Source: Micavibrio_C sp965231165 (GTDB lineage Bacteria > Pseudomonadota > Alphaproteobacteria > Micavibrionales > Micavibrionaceae). From it: a DNA stretch of 64,000 nucleotides. This document shows, piece by piece, positions 8,822 to 17,384 of the stretch. Below the pieces are notes generated by a model. It was not told where the DNA came from. It did no database searches and was given only the letters and a program-made list of their open reading frames with translations. Position 1 is the first letter of the stretch; every line of letters starts with the position of its first letter. Position numbers and translations under genes: made by a program. The DNA is taken from the NCBI GenBank assembly GCA_965231165.1, contig OZ246421.1, forward strand, positions 1,178,001 through 1,242,000, in the 5' to 3' direction.

Positions 8822-8836
8822 TTAAACAGGAGTTAA
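8822..8836. promoter_or_regulatory. CtrA-type box TTAA-N7-TTAA
   Basis: The sequence TTAAACAGGAGTTAA is a perfect match to the TTAA-N7-TTAA core bound by the CtrA response regulator in alphaproteobacteria. It lies between the YdcH gene (start 127 bp away, minus strand) and the candidate small RNA. The presence of cckA in this window makes a CtrA pathway likely in this organism. The target gene is uncertain. Confidence 0.5.
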
Positions 8837-8876
8837 ATCGTGTGGTGTTGCGCACGAAAAATCGGTAGATACCCAT

Positions 8877-8955
8877 AAAAAAAATCAGCCACCTTTTTAG
8901 GGGTGGCTGAGTAGGTGTTGCGTGTGAGGAGGAACAACATTCCTATACTCACATC
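8877..8955 (-). ncRNA. Candidate small RNA with two hairpins and its own terminator (or ALDH 3' UTR)
   Basis: On the minus strand a nested hairpin is formed by GTGAG/CTCAC (8948-8952 with 8924-8928) and AGGAA/TTCCT (8940-8944 with 8930-8934). It is followed by a strong terminator stem TCAGCCACC/GGTGGCTGA (8902-8910 with 8885-8893) and eight T. The unpaired TTCCTCC-type segment is complementary to ribosome-binding sites. Upstream (8956-9016) lie five TTAA tetramers, promoter- or CtrA-like. It could instead be the 3' untranslated end of the aldehyde dehydrogenase mRNA, whose stop is at 9032. Confidence 0.4.
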
Positions 8956-9016
8956 TTAACCTGTTAACTATTAACCCCTGTTAAATATTGCCTAAAATTG
9001 TATCTAAATTCTTTAA
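8956..9016 (-). promoter_or_regulatory. TTAA-rich regulatory cluster
   Basis: Five TTAA tetramers at 8956, 8964, 8971, 8981 and 9013, three of them embedded in copies of TTAACAGG in either orientation. Spacings are 8, 7, 10 and 32 bp, so none is a perfect N7 CtrA box, but half-sites are dense. The cluster lies just upstream of the candidate small RNA and downstream of the aldehyde dehydrogenase stop. Confidence 0.35.
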
Positions 9017-9031
9017 CAGGCGAAAAACTCC

Positions 9032-10588
9032 TTACAAATCAAAGACTACGCCCTGCGCCAAAGGCAGCGCTGACGAGTAATTGACGGTCTGGGTCTGGCG
9101 GCGCATGTAGGTTTTCCAGGAATCCGAACCGCTTTCGCGACCTCCGCCTGTTTCCTTCTCACCACCGAAGGCGCCACCGATTTCAGCGCCACTGGGGCCG
9201 ATATTAACGTTGGCGATGCCGCAATCGCTGCCCGTGGCGGACAGGAATGTCTCGGCTTCGCGCACGTTCAAGGTGAAGATGCAGGAAGACAGGCCTTGCG
9301 GTACGTCGTTCTGAATGGCAATCGCTTCCTCCAGCTTGCGGTAACGCATGACATAGAGGATCGGCGCGAAGGTTTCGGCCTTGACCACGGCAGTCTGCAT
9401 TGGCATTTCCACCAGAGCGGGCTGGACATAGAAACCGGTTTCCAGCACACCTTTGGTGATGCGTTCACCGCCGACCAGAATGCGTCCGCCCTGCTCTTTC
9501 GCCTGTACCAGCGCCTTTTGCATCGCATGGAAGGAATCGGCATCGATCAGAGGGCCGTTCAATATGCCTGCCTCCAGCGGGTTGCCGATGCGGATAGCGC
9601 CGTAAGCTTTTTCCAGTGCGGCGGTCAGCTTGCCATAGATATCTTCGTGCACAATCAGGCGGCGCAACGACGTGCAACGCTGGCCCGAGGTGCCAACAGC
9701 ACCAAACAGGATCGCACGTACAGCCATATCGAGATCAGCCTCGGGCGTCACGATCATGGCGTTGTTACCGCCCAGTTCGAGCAAGCTGCGGCCCATGCGG
9801 CCCGCGACTTTCTGCGCCACGGCACGCCCCATCGGTACGCTGCCGGTGGCGCTGATGAGCGGTACATCATGGTGTTCGACCAGTGCAGCGCCGACATCGC
9901 GGCCACCGATCAGGATTTCCATCATGCCGTCAGGCAGCGCATGACCCGCGTTACGGAATTTTTCGGCGGCGCGTTCATATATTTTCTTGCAGGCTATCGC
10001 GGTCAGCGGTGTCTTTTCAGACGGCTTCCAGATCACAGTATCACCGCAGACATAAGCCAGCATCGCGTTCCAGGCCCAGACAGCCACGGGGAAATTGAAC
10101 GCCGTAATGACGCCCACGGGGCCAAGCGGTTGCCAGACCTCGCGCATGTGGTGGCCGGGGCGTTCGGACGCAATGGTCAGGCCGTAAAGCTGACGCGACA
10201 AGCCGACGGCGAAATCGCAAATATCAATCATCTCCTGCACTTCACCCAGGCCTTCGGAAAGGATCTTGCCGCACTCCAGCGTGACGAGCTTGCCGAGGTC
10301 TTCCTTGCTGGCACGCAGTTCTTCCCCGATCAGACGCACCAGTTCGCCGCGCACAGGGGCCGGTACGGCGCGCCATTGTTTGAAAGCGGCCTGAGAACGC
10401 ATCACGGTTGATTCAACATCGGCGACTTTATGCTGGCGCAGAACGGCCAGTTGCGATGTATCGATGGGCGACTCCACGACCAGATCACCGGCGCTGAAAT
10501 CAGGGCCGGTCAGGCCGAGGGCGTTCAGAATGGATTTATTGTCATTCATCGTAAAAGGACTCACATTTGCGGTTGCTACACTGGACAT
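9032..10588 (-). CDS. Aldehyde dehydrogenase, ALDH7 type (piperidine-6-carboxylate / alpha-aminoadipic semialdehyde dehydrogenase-like)
   Basis: 518 residues from the ATG at 10588, which has GGGAGA 6 nt before it; an upstream alternative start at 10639 is weaker. The NAD(P)-dependent ALDH core is complete: TAFNFPVAVWAWN with the oxyanion Asn, SATGSVPMGRAVA, ELGGNNAM with the general-base Glu (~271) and GTSGQRCTSLRR with the nucleophilic Cys (~305). The N-terminal LNALGL and the overall sequence fit ALDH7A1/AmaB-like enzymes acting in lysine catabolism. Substrate assignment is by family only. A hairpin terminator lies ~120 bp downstream. Confidence 0.88.
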   Translation of the reverse strand: MSSVATANVSPFTMNDNKSILNALGLTGPDFSAGDLVVESPIDTSQLAVLRQHKVADVESTVMRSQAAFKQWRAVPAPVRGELVRLIGEELRASKEDLGKLVTLECGKILSEGLGEVQEMIDICDFAVGLSRQLYGLTIASERPGHHMREVWQPLGPVGVITAFNFPVAVWAWNAMLAYVCGDTVIWKPSEKTPLTAIACKKIYERAAEKFRNAGHALPDGMMEILIGGRDVGAALVEHHDVPLISATGSVPMGRAVAQKVAGRMGRSLLELGGNNAMIVTPEADLDMAVRAILFGAVGTSGQRCTSLRRLIVHEDIYGKLTAALEKAYGAIRIGNPLEAGILNGPLIDADSFHAMQKALVQAKEQGGRILVGGERITKGVLETGFYVQPALVEMPMQTAVVKAETFAPILYVMRYRKLEEAIAIQNDVPQGLSSCIFTLNVREAETFLSATGSDCGIANVNIGPSGAEIGGAFGGEKETGGGRESGSDSWKTYMRRQTQTVNYSSALPLAQGVVFDL

Positions 10589-10694
10589 CTCTATCTCCCG
10601 AAAATAATTATTTATACTTTGAAAGGCACATTCTTGCACAATCGGGGGGCCATCTAAAGCCCCTTGGTAAATGCCGGATATTAAAGGAAATAAA

Positions 10695-12404
10695 TCAGGA
10701 CTCGGCGACGGGCGCTGTCGGTATCGCCTCTGCCGCTATGTCCTTAGGTTTCAGAGCACTGCCGTGCAGCAATCCCGCTTCCTCAAGGATCGGGAAGGCC
10801 ACCGTACACATGTAGCTGTTGATACGGCGGTAATCGCGAATGATGTCCAGATGCAGTCCGCTGGTGGCGATTGTTTCGGGAATGCCCTCGCGAATACGAT
10901 CCATGTGGTTCTGTGTCGCCACCTGTTCAGCGCGGCGCAGATTTTCCTTGCCTTCGATCATACGACGCGCCAGCTTCTTGTCGCTGGTCACAAATACGGT
11001 TTGCGCCAGACGCACGGTTTCCAGCACGGTGTTGTGAATTTCCTGAATTTCAGCCCAGCCGCGTTCAGAGAACCGTTTATGCTCGCGAATTTTCTTAAGC
11101 GCCATTTCCATCAAACTCTTGTCGATGGTATCGCCCACATTTTCCAGGTTGGTCGCAAAAGTCAGCGTACGCACATATTGCTGCGTATCTTCCGGATCAA
11201 GTGATTCACGCGCCATCTTGGCCATGTAAAGCTTCACGGCCTTGTTCAGCTTATCAAGGACATCATCACGGGCGCGGATGCGGTAGACAATACTTTCATC
11301 GTTGGTGCGCAGGGCGACGATGGTATCTTCCATCATGCTCTGCACCAGGTCCGCCATGCGCAACGCTTCACGTCCGGCAGAGCTGAGCGCAATCGCCGGT
11401 ATATCGAGTTGCTTTTCATCAAGGTAACGCGCCTTGCCCGGATCATCGGCATCAGGGCGATCAGGGATCAGGCGCAGCGTCAGGTGATAGAGGCTTCCCG
11501 TAAAGGGCAGGAATATCAGCGCCAGCATAATGTTAAAGCCCATATGCATATTAACGATCATGCGCGCGGGATCATCGCCCAGCTCTTTAATCAGCGGCGT
11601 AATATTTTCTAGAAACGGCAGGACGAGCACAACGCCGACCAGGCGCATCAGCAAATTGCCCACCGGCACACGCATCGCTTCGGGACTATCTTTCATCGTG
11701 GCGATCAACGGCGCCATTACACCGCCAAGGTTCGCGCCCAGCACCATAGCCAGTCCCACATGCAGCGGAACAACCTGCGAAGCCACCAGAGAACCAAGCA
11801 ACAGCACTACGGCCAGCGAAGAATGACACAGCCACGTCAACAGCGCCGCAATCAGCACCAGCAGTACAGGGTCCTGATCGAGGGAGTCGAGCACCACGGG
11901 CAATACATCAGATTCACGCAGAGGTGCAGCCCCCTGCTTGATCAGCGACAGCGCCAGCAACATCAGGCCCAGACCGATCAGCATCTTGCCGAAATGTCCG
12001 AGACGTCCCGGTTTCTTTTCAAAAATGCTGTAAACGATAAAACCGGAAATCAGCATCGTCGGCATCATCCAGCTGAGATCAAAAGTCAGCAACTGCGCGA
12101 CCAGCGTCGTACCGACATCGGCGCCCAGCATCACGGCCAGCGCGGCCGCGCCTGTAATCATCTTGCGGCCACTGAACGATGCAACGATCAACGCCGTGGC
12201 GGTCGAGCTTTGCAGCAGGGTCGTCACGCCGATGCCCGAGAAGAAAGCGCGAATACGGTTTTTCGTGCCCCATGAAATCGCGCGGTGCAGCCCCTGGCCA
12301 AAAGCCTTTATCATGCCCAGCTTAACGCCGCGCAAACCCCAGAGCAGGACGCAAACGCCGCTCATGACATGCAAAAGGACAAGGGATGGGGTGGCAATAA
12401 GCAA
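10695..12404 (-). CDS. Na/Pi cotransporter family protein with PhoU-like C-terminal domain
   Basis: 569 residues from a TTG; the first ATG, 13 codons in, would cut the first membrane helix. The NptA/PF02690 inverted repeats are visible as GVTTLLQSSTATALIVA and TWLCHSSLAVVLLLGS, separated by several hydrophobic helices up to about residue 310. The C-terminal ~230 residues are helical and PhoU-like (ALRMADLVQSMMEDTIVAL, TFATNLENVGDTIDKSLMEM). Likely inner-membrane sodium-dependent phosphate transport. It stands alone between two minus-strand genes. Confidence 0.9.
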   Translation of the reverse strand: MLIATPSLVLLHVMSGVCVLLWGLRGVKLGMIKAFGQGLHRAISWGTKNRIRAFFSGIGVTTLLQSSTATALIVASFSGRKMITGAAALAVMLGADVGTTLVAQLLTFDLSWMMPTMLISGFIVYSIFEKKPGRLGHFGKMLIGLGLMLLALSLIKQGAAPLRESDVLPVVLDSLDQDPVLLVLIAALLTWLCHSSLAVVLLLGSLVASQVVPLHVGLAMVLGANLGGVMAPLIATMKDSPEAMRVPVGNLLMRLVGVVLVLPFLENITPLIKELGDDPARMIVNMHMGFNIMLALIFLPFTGSLYHLTLRLIPDRPDADDPGKARYLDEKQLDIPAIALSSAGREALRMADLVQSMMEDTIVALRTNDESIVYRIRARDDVLDKLNKAVKLYMAKMARESLDPEDTQQYVRTLTFATNLENVGDTIDKSLMEMALKKIREHKRFSERGWAEIQEIHNTVLETVRLAQTVFVTSDKKLARRMIEGKENLRRAEQVATQNHMDRIREGIPETIATSGLHLDIIRDYRRINSYMCTVAFPILEEAGLLHGSALKPKDIAAEAIPTAPVAES

Positions 12405-12517
12405 GGCGTTATTTCTTCTTCAAATTATTTTGTGGTGGAAGCCCGGTGTTTTTGCTGCATCGCGGCGAAAAAGCCTGAGGATTCAAGTGCTTCCGGCGCA
12501 ATCATCAACTTACTATA

Positions 12518-13069
12518 TTAGAACCCGGCGCCCGGCAGAACAAGATATTCCTCTTCTTCCGCAGTATTCTGTCGGCCCAATATGGCATTTCTATGGGGAA
12601 AACGGCCAAACTGCCCGATGACCGCCTGATGCCGCAGCGCATATTCATAGCCAAGCGGATCGGTTTCCTGCATCGACAGGAACAGCGCCACGGAACGATC
12701 CTGATCGGCCATCGCCTCACTATGCTCGAAAGGCAGGTAAAGGAAGCGGCGGCGCAGCGGCGCAAAGGTCTGGTCAAAGCCGCGGGCTATCGCGTGACGC
12801 GCCACCTGCAACGCACGGGCATCGGTCATGAAAGCTTCCGGTGTATCACGGAACATATTGCGGGGGAATTGATCCAGCACGATGCAGAGCGCCAGACAGC
12901 CCTCGGCCTCATCGCGCCAGAGGTCACAAACACCATCCGCCGCCAGACGATACGTCGTCAAAAAACGATCGCGGATCGCGGCGTCAAAATCGGCGTTCTT
13001 CTGGAACCATTGCTGGGGCTGCGTTTCTTCGAACCAGAAATGCAGTATCTCATGCTTGATATCGCGCAT
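12518..13069 (-). CDS. DUF924 family protein
   Basis: 183 residues. Family hallmarks: an early ILHFWFEE, WFQKNADFDAAIRDRF, then LALCIVLDQFPRNMFR, FLYLPFEHSE and GQFGRFPHRNAILGR. DUF924 proteins are helical-repeat, soluble and functionally uncharacterised. The start is 12 bp downstream of the preceding small membrane protein gene, so it is likely in the same transcript as the bc1 genes or their follower. Confidence 0.93.
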   Translation of the reverse strand: MRDIKHEILHFWFEETQPQQWFQKNADFDAAIRDRFLTTYRLAADGVCDLWRDEAEGCLALCIVLDQFPRNMFRDTPEAFMTDARALQVARHAIARGFDQTFAPLRRRFLYLPFEHSEAMADQDRSVALFLSMQETDPLGYEYALRHQAVIGQFGRFPHRNAILGRQNTAEEEEYLVLPGAGF

Positions 13070-13081
13070 AGGCGCTTCACC

Positions 13082-13414
13082 CTACTTCTTTGACGGCTCA
13101 AGCGTCTCTTCGGGTTTAGCCAGCCTCATGAATTTCTTTTCCAGACGCTGCGCCATCAGCGACAAGACAATCGACGGCAGGAAGGGGATCAGGATCATGG
13201 CGACAATCGAGGGATGCATCAGCGCTTCGAACAACTGACCTTCGACGTTTCTGAAATAAAGAATGATAAACACGACGATGCCGATCAGGGCAAAGGCCAG
13301 CGCAAAAAATCGGTACAGACGCGACTTAATCAAAAGACTACGTGCAAGCTCGCGATTCTGCCCCCATATGGACTCAGCAGGGACGCTCGCCCCTTTGGGG
13401 GGATCATTTTGCAT
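13082..13414 (-). CDS. Small two-helix membrane protein, unknown
   Basis: 110 residues with two predicted membrane segments (about 34-53 and 68-88) joined by a short loop. It has a soluble N-terminus and a charged C-terminus rich in Lys/Glu. No family recognised. It lies between cytochrome c1 and the DUF924 gene on the same strand, 38 bp from the petC stop. A bc1-associated role is possible but unsupported. Confidence 0.6.
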   Translation of the reverse strand: MQNDPPKGASVPAESIWGQNRELARSLLIKSRLYRFFALAFALIGIVVFIILYFRNVEGQLFEALMHPSIVAMILIPFLPSIVLSLMAQRLEKKFMRLAKPEETLEPSKK

Positions 13415-13452
13415 GGCATTCCTTTAGTCAGCGCTACGCAGTGCCAAATAAC

Positions 13453-14223
13453 TCAGTGCAACTTTGCCCAGAGCTTCTTCTTTATATTATACATGACACC
13501 GGTGAAGACCAGAAGGAAAAGGAAGGCTGTAATGCCAATACGCTTACGTTGTTCCATATGCGGCTCGGCGGCCCATGCCAGGAAAGTCCCGACATCTTTT
13601 GCATACTGATCAATGGTTTGCGGCGCATTGTCGTCGTAGGCAACCTGTCCGTCCTGCAGCGGCGGCGCCATGGCAATGATGTGTCCTGGCATAGTGGTAT
13701 TCCAGTGCTGCCCTTGCAGTAGCTGAGTACCCTCAGGCGCTGCGTGGTATCCGGTCAAAATGCCGTATATATAATTCGCGCCGCCATGACGGGCCTTGGC
13801 CAGCAGGGACATATCGGGCGGGTAAGCACCGTTGTTTGCGTATTTCGCCTGCTCGACATTCGCATAGGGCGATTTGAAAGGATCGCTCGGGCGACCCGGG
13901 CGCTCAAACATTTCGCCTTCTTCATTCGGGCCATCCATAAACGTGTATTCACCGGCCACGGTTTTAATCTGTGCCTCGCTGTAACCCAGCGCCTTGAGAT
14001 CGCGATAGAACAGGTTGTCCATCGAATGGCATGCTGAACAGACTTCGCGATAGACCTTGAAGCCGCGCTGCAACGATGCGCGGTCATAAGAACCGAAAGG
14101 GCCATCGAAAGACCATGACAGGTCTGGCACATGGCCGCCCTCTGCCGCTTTCGCTGATACAGGGAACAGCACCGAGAGCGCCACACAAGTCACAAGAGCC
14201 AGTTTTTTGAACGACATCATCAT
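13453..14223 (-). CDS. petC: Cytochrome c1 of the bc1 complex
   Basis: 256 residues. Signal peptide (about 1-26, ending AKA), the heme-binding CSACH at 62-66, an axial Met in HIIAMAPPL (about 185) and a C-terminal membrane anchor (about 230-248) followed by KKKLW. It transfers electrons from the Rieske protein to soluble cytochrome c on the periplasmic side. It follows petB by 17 bp; the start has several Met codons in a row, and the first was taken. Confidence 0.95.
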   Translation of the reverse strand: MMMSFKKLALVTCVALSVLFPVSAKAAEGGHVPDLSWSFDGPFGSYDRASLQRGFKVYREVCSACHSMDNLFYRDLKALGYSEAQIKTVAGEYTFMDGPNEEGEMFERPGRPSDPFKSPYANVEQAKYANNGAYPPDMSLLAKARHGGANYIYGILTGYHAAPEGTQLLQGQHWNTTMPGHIIAMAPPLQDGQVAYDDNAPQTIDQYAKDVGTFLAWAAEPHMEQRKRIGITAFLFLLVFTGVMYNIKKKLWAKLH

Positions 14224-14240
14224 TACTCCGTATATTTCTC

Positions 14241-15725
14241 TTATGCCTTGAGGACAGCTTCACTGATGCTGGCCGGTAACGGCAGGGCTTTTTCATTGCG
14301 TGACAACCACGGCAGTATCACCAGGAAGTACGCGAAATAGAAACCGGTGCCCAACTGGCCGATCCATAGCAAGGGGATAACACCGAACAGCGCCGCATCA
14401 GCCGTTTCCATGCCGACATAGCCGAGCACGACAAAATCAAACGCCAGCAACAAGGTCGCCCATTTGAACAACGGACGGAAACGCGCCGAGCGTACCGGAT
14501 GCCAGTCAAGCCACGGCATGAACAGCAGCAGGATGACCGAACCGAACATCGCCAGAACGCCCGCCAGTTTCGCATTGACGAAAACCATATCGGCCAGCGG
14601 CAACGGCAGGACAGCGCCACCGCTTGCTTTCTCATACTGCGACAGATAACCCAGCACAAACATGACACCCGCAACCGCCAGCAGCGGCATGGCAAACTTT
14701 TTGCCCAGCGCGCAGATCAGGCCACACATGCCTGTTTTCTTGTCGGCACCGCAATAGACGGGCGCCATCACCACGACGATAGCTGCCAGCGATGCCGCGA
14801 TGTAGGGGTTCACACCGAATGTCAGGCCGCGCAGGATTGCGTAGAACGGCAGGAAGTACCATTCCGGCACAATGTGCGGCGGTGTCTTCATGGCGTCGTA
14901 AGGAACAAAGTGATCAGGGTGCGCAAACATGTTCGGGAAGAAGAACGTGACCACGACATAAAGCACCAGAAACACGCCCAGACCGACTGTGTCCTTCATC
15001 GTGTAGTACGGATTGAACGGCAGCGTATCCTGCGGTCCTTTCACATCAATACCGAGTGGATTGTTCGAGCCGGAAACATGCAACGCCCATACGTGCAGGA
15101 ACACGATGGCAAAAATTACGAACGGCAGCAGGTAATGCAGTGAGAAGAAACGATTCAGCGTTGGGTTATCAACCGAAAAGCCGCCGAGCAGCAACGTCTG
15201 GATCGTATCACCCACGAACGGAATGGCGGTAAAGAAACCGGTAATAACGGTCGCACCCCAACCACCCATCTGGCTCCACGGCAAGGTGTAGCCCATGAAA
15301 GCGGTCGCCATCATCAGCAGGAAGATCGTCACGCCGAGAATCCACAGCAATTCACGCGGCTTCTTGTAGGAACCGTAATACATGCCGCGGAAGATATGGA
15401 TATAAACGGCAATGAAGAAGAACGACGCGCCGTTCATATGAATATAGCGCAGCATCCAGCCCCAGTTCACATCGCGCATGATACGTTCGACAGAATTAAA
15501 TGCGTGGTCGACATGCGGCGTATAGTGCATAGCCAGAACGATGCCGGAAATGATCATGGTGATCAGCATCACCATGGCGATGCCGCCGAAACTCCAGAAA
15601 TAGTTGAAGTTGCGCGGTGTCGGGAATACGCCGTATTCCTTTTGCATCATGGTGAAGATCGGGAGACGTTCATCAATCCAGTCGATCACCGGATTTTCGA
15701 ATTTTTCGCGTACGCCACTGCCCAT
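14241..15725 (-). CDS. petB: Cytochrome b of the bc1 complex, with an unusual ~80-residue insertion
   Basis: 494 residues, longer than the usual ~400-430. The four heme-ligand histidines are at 96/110 and 197/211, each pair 14 apart. The PEWY quinol-site motif is at 287-290. After the conserved FLPFYAILR there is an extra block of roughly 80 residues (about 301-386) before the normal KLAGVLAMFG helix. It contains two additional hydrophobic segments (about 307-323 and 344-360) around a loop with three Cys (GADKKTGMCGLIC). The C-terminal part then continues as in the family (WLDWHPVRSARFRP). It is the middle gene of petABC. Confidence 0.95.
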   Translation of the reverse strand: MGSGVREKFENPVIDWIDERLPIFTMMQKEYGVFPTPRNFNYFWSFGGIAMVMLITMIISGIVLAMHYTPHVDHAFNSVERIMRDVNWGWMLRYIHMNGASFFFIAVYIHIFRGMYYGSYKKPRELLWILGVTIFLLMMATAFMGYTLPWSQMGGWGATVITGFFTAIPFVGDTIQTLLLGGFSVDNPTLNRFFSLHYLLPFVIFAIVFLHVWALHVSGSNNPLGIDVKGPQDTLPFNPYYTMKDTVGLGVFLVLYVVVTFFFPNMFAHPDHFVPYDAMKTPPHIVPEWYFLPFYAILRGLTFGVNPYIAASLAAIVVVMAPVYCGADKKTGMCGLICALGKKFAMPLLAVAGVMFVLGYLSQYEKASGGAVLPLPLADMVFVNAKLAGVLAMFGSVILLLFMPWLDWHPVRSARFRPLFKWATLLLAFDFVVLGYVGMETADAALFGVIPLLWIGQLGTGFYFAYFLVILPWLSRNEKALPLPASISEAVLKA

Positions 15726-15762
15726 TTAGATAACTCCGTAGAAATTAATGTCGTGTTGAAGA

Positions 15763-16314
15763 TCAGCCGATTTTTACGAGCGTATCGCTGACATAGTTAT
15801 ATTCGGGAACTGCGAGGTTCTTTGGTGCCGGGCCTTTGCGGATGCGGCCTGACGTATCGTAGTGAGAACCATGGCACGGGCAGAACCAGCCGCCGAAATC
15901 ACCCTTCGGATCGGTATCTTTCTGGCCGAGCGGCACACAACCGAGGTGCGTACAGACGCCCACCATGACCAGCCACTGATCTTTTTTCACGCGGGAAGCA
16001 TCGTCTTCCTTATCGCGCAAGTCGGCCACATTCACGGCGCGTGCGTCTTCAATCTCTTTCGGGGTGCGGTGACGGATAAATACCGGCTTGCCACGCCATT
16101 TCACGGTGATCGCCTGCCCTTCCTGAATCGGGTTCAGATCAACCTCGACGGTGGACAGCGCCAGCGTATCGGCGGCGGGGTTCAGTGAATCGATAAACGG
16201 CCAGGCGAAGCAACCCGCGCCCACCGCGCCGAAAGCACCGGCCGTCAGCATCAGGAAGTCGCGGCGGCTCGCGCCGTCTTCATCGGAATGGGAATTAGAT
16301 GTCTGTGCACTCAT
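15763..16314 (-). CDS. petA: Rieske iron-sulfur subunit of the bc1 complex
   Basis: 183 residues. A TAT-type N-terminus (SRRDFLML at 17-24) runs into a single membrane anchor. The [2Fe-2S] ligands are in CTHLGC (121-126) and CPCHGSHYD (145-153), both intact with the disulfide cysteines. It accepts electrons from ubiquinol at the Qo site. It is the first gene of petABC; an inverted repeat lies ~35 bp upstream. Confidence 0.96.
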   Translation of the reverse strand: MSAQTSNSHSDEDGASRRDFLMLTAGAFGAVGAGCFAWPFIDSLNPAADTLALSTVEVDLNPIQEGQAITVKWRGKPVFIRHRTPKEIEDARAVNVADLRDKEDDASRVKKDQWLVMVGVCTHLGCVPLGQKDTDPKGDFGGWFCPCHGSHYDTSGRIRKGPAPKNLAVPEYNYVSDTLVKIG

Positions 16315-16349
16315 GAGATAGTCCCGGAATTAGTCAGAATACATAACGA

Positions 16350-16368
16350 TTCAGGGAATCCCCCTGAA
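16350..16368. promoter_or_regulatory. Inverted repeat in the petA-hemF divergent region
   Basis: TTCAGGG-AATCC-CCCTGAA, a perfect 7-bp inverted repeat with a 5-nt spacer, 36 bp upstream of petA and ~147 bp upstream of hemF. It could be an operator for either divergent unit or a stem-loop in a leader. No T tract follows, so it is not a terminator. Confidence 0.35.
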
Positions 16369-16514
16369 CGGATAACACAGTCATGTACTTGGAATTGCTG
16401 GAGGATGCAAGCCCTCAGAAGATTTACAAGCCGCTTCATAAACAACCGTCGCACCCTAAAATATTATGGCAATCAAAACTTGACTTTAGCCTTGTTTTTT
16501 CGCATGTTCCCGGC

Positions 16515-17384
16515 ATGACAGCACCAGCCCTCACCGCTCCGCCCGACCTTCAGGAAACCGCCGCCACGTGGTTCCGCGCTTTGCGCGATACTATATGTGA
16601 GGAATTCGAGCGGCTGGAGGATGATCTGACCGGGACAAAATTCAAAGACCGCCCCGCCGGGCGCTTTGAGCGGAAGCTCTGGGAGCGTGAGGGTGGCGGT
16701 GGTGGCGAAATGTCACTGATGAAGGGTCGCGTGTTTGAAAAGGTCGGCGTTAATATTTCCACCGTGTACGGCGAATTCAGCGAAGATTTCCGTAAGCAGA
16801 TCCCCGGTGCCAACGATAATGGCGGGCGATTCTGGGCCAGCGGCGTATCGCTGGTGGCGCATATGCAATCGCCCCTCGTCCCGGCCATTCACATGAACAC
16901 GCGCATGATCGTAACGTCGAAGAGCTGGTTCGGCGGCGGCACCGATTTAAACCCGATGTTCCCGGTTGAAAAAGACACGGCTGATTTTCATGCCGCGCTT
17001 AAAAATTGCTGTGATCGCCACCAGCCGGTGTCGTATCAGGAATATAAAGAATGGTGTGACCGTTACTTCTTCATTCCTCATCGCGGCGAAGCGCGCGGCG
17101 TCGGCGGCATTTTCTATGACTATCTTGATAGCGGTGACAAGGACGCAGATTTTGCCTTCACACAGGATGTGGGTCGCACCTTCATCGACATTTACCCGCA
17201 GATCGTACAACGCCACATGAACGAAGACTGGAACGACGCGCAGCGCGAGCATCAACTGGTGAAGCGCGGACGTTACGCCGAATTCAATCTGGTCTATGAC
17301 CGCGGTACGCAGTTCGGGCTGAAAACAGGCGGAAATACCGAAGCCATTCTGATGTCTCTGCCGCCGGAAGCAAAGTGGCCTTAA
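16515..17384 (+). CDS. hemF: Oxygen-dependent coproporphyrinogen III oxidase
   Basis: 289 residues from the ATG at 16515, matching the family length; an upstream in-frame ATG at 16383 would add 44 residues that do not look like HemF. Signatures: GGGGEMSLMKGRVFEKVGVN, the SKSWFGGGTDLNPMF motif, FFIPHRGEARGVGGIFYD and RGTQFGLKTGG. It decarboxylates coproporphyrinogen III in heme synthesis using O2. A TTGACT hexamer at 16480 lies where a -35 would place transcription close to the start codon. Its divergence from petABC joins heme supply with cytochrome synthesis. Confidence 0.95.
   Translation: MTAPALTAPPDLQETAATWFRALRDTICEEFERLEDDLTGTKFKDRPAGRFERKLWEREGGGGGEMSLMKGRVFEKVGVNISTVYGEFSEDFRKQIPGANDNGGRFWASGVSLVAHMQSPLVPAIHMNTRMIVTSKSWFGGGTDLNPMFPVEKDTADFHAALKNCCDRHQPVSYQEYKEWCDRYFFIPHRGEARGVGGIFYDYLDSGDKDADFAFTQDVGRTFIDIYPQIVQRHMNEDWNDAQREHQLVKRGRYAEFNLVYDRGTQFGLKTGGNTEAILMSLPPEAKWP

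Noticed and set aside
9296..10411. 371-codon plus-strand open frame opposite the aldehyde dehydrogenase
   Set aside because: Composition is His/Gln/Arg-rich without motifs, typical of an antisense shadow; the minus-strand gene has clear ALDH motifs.
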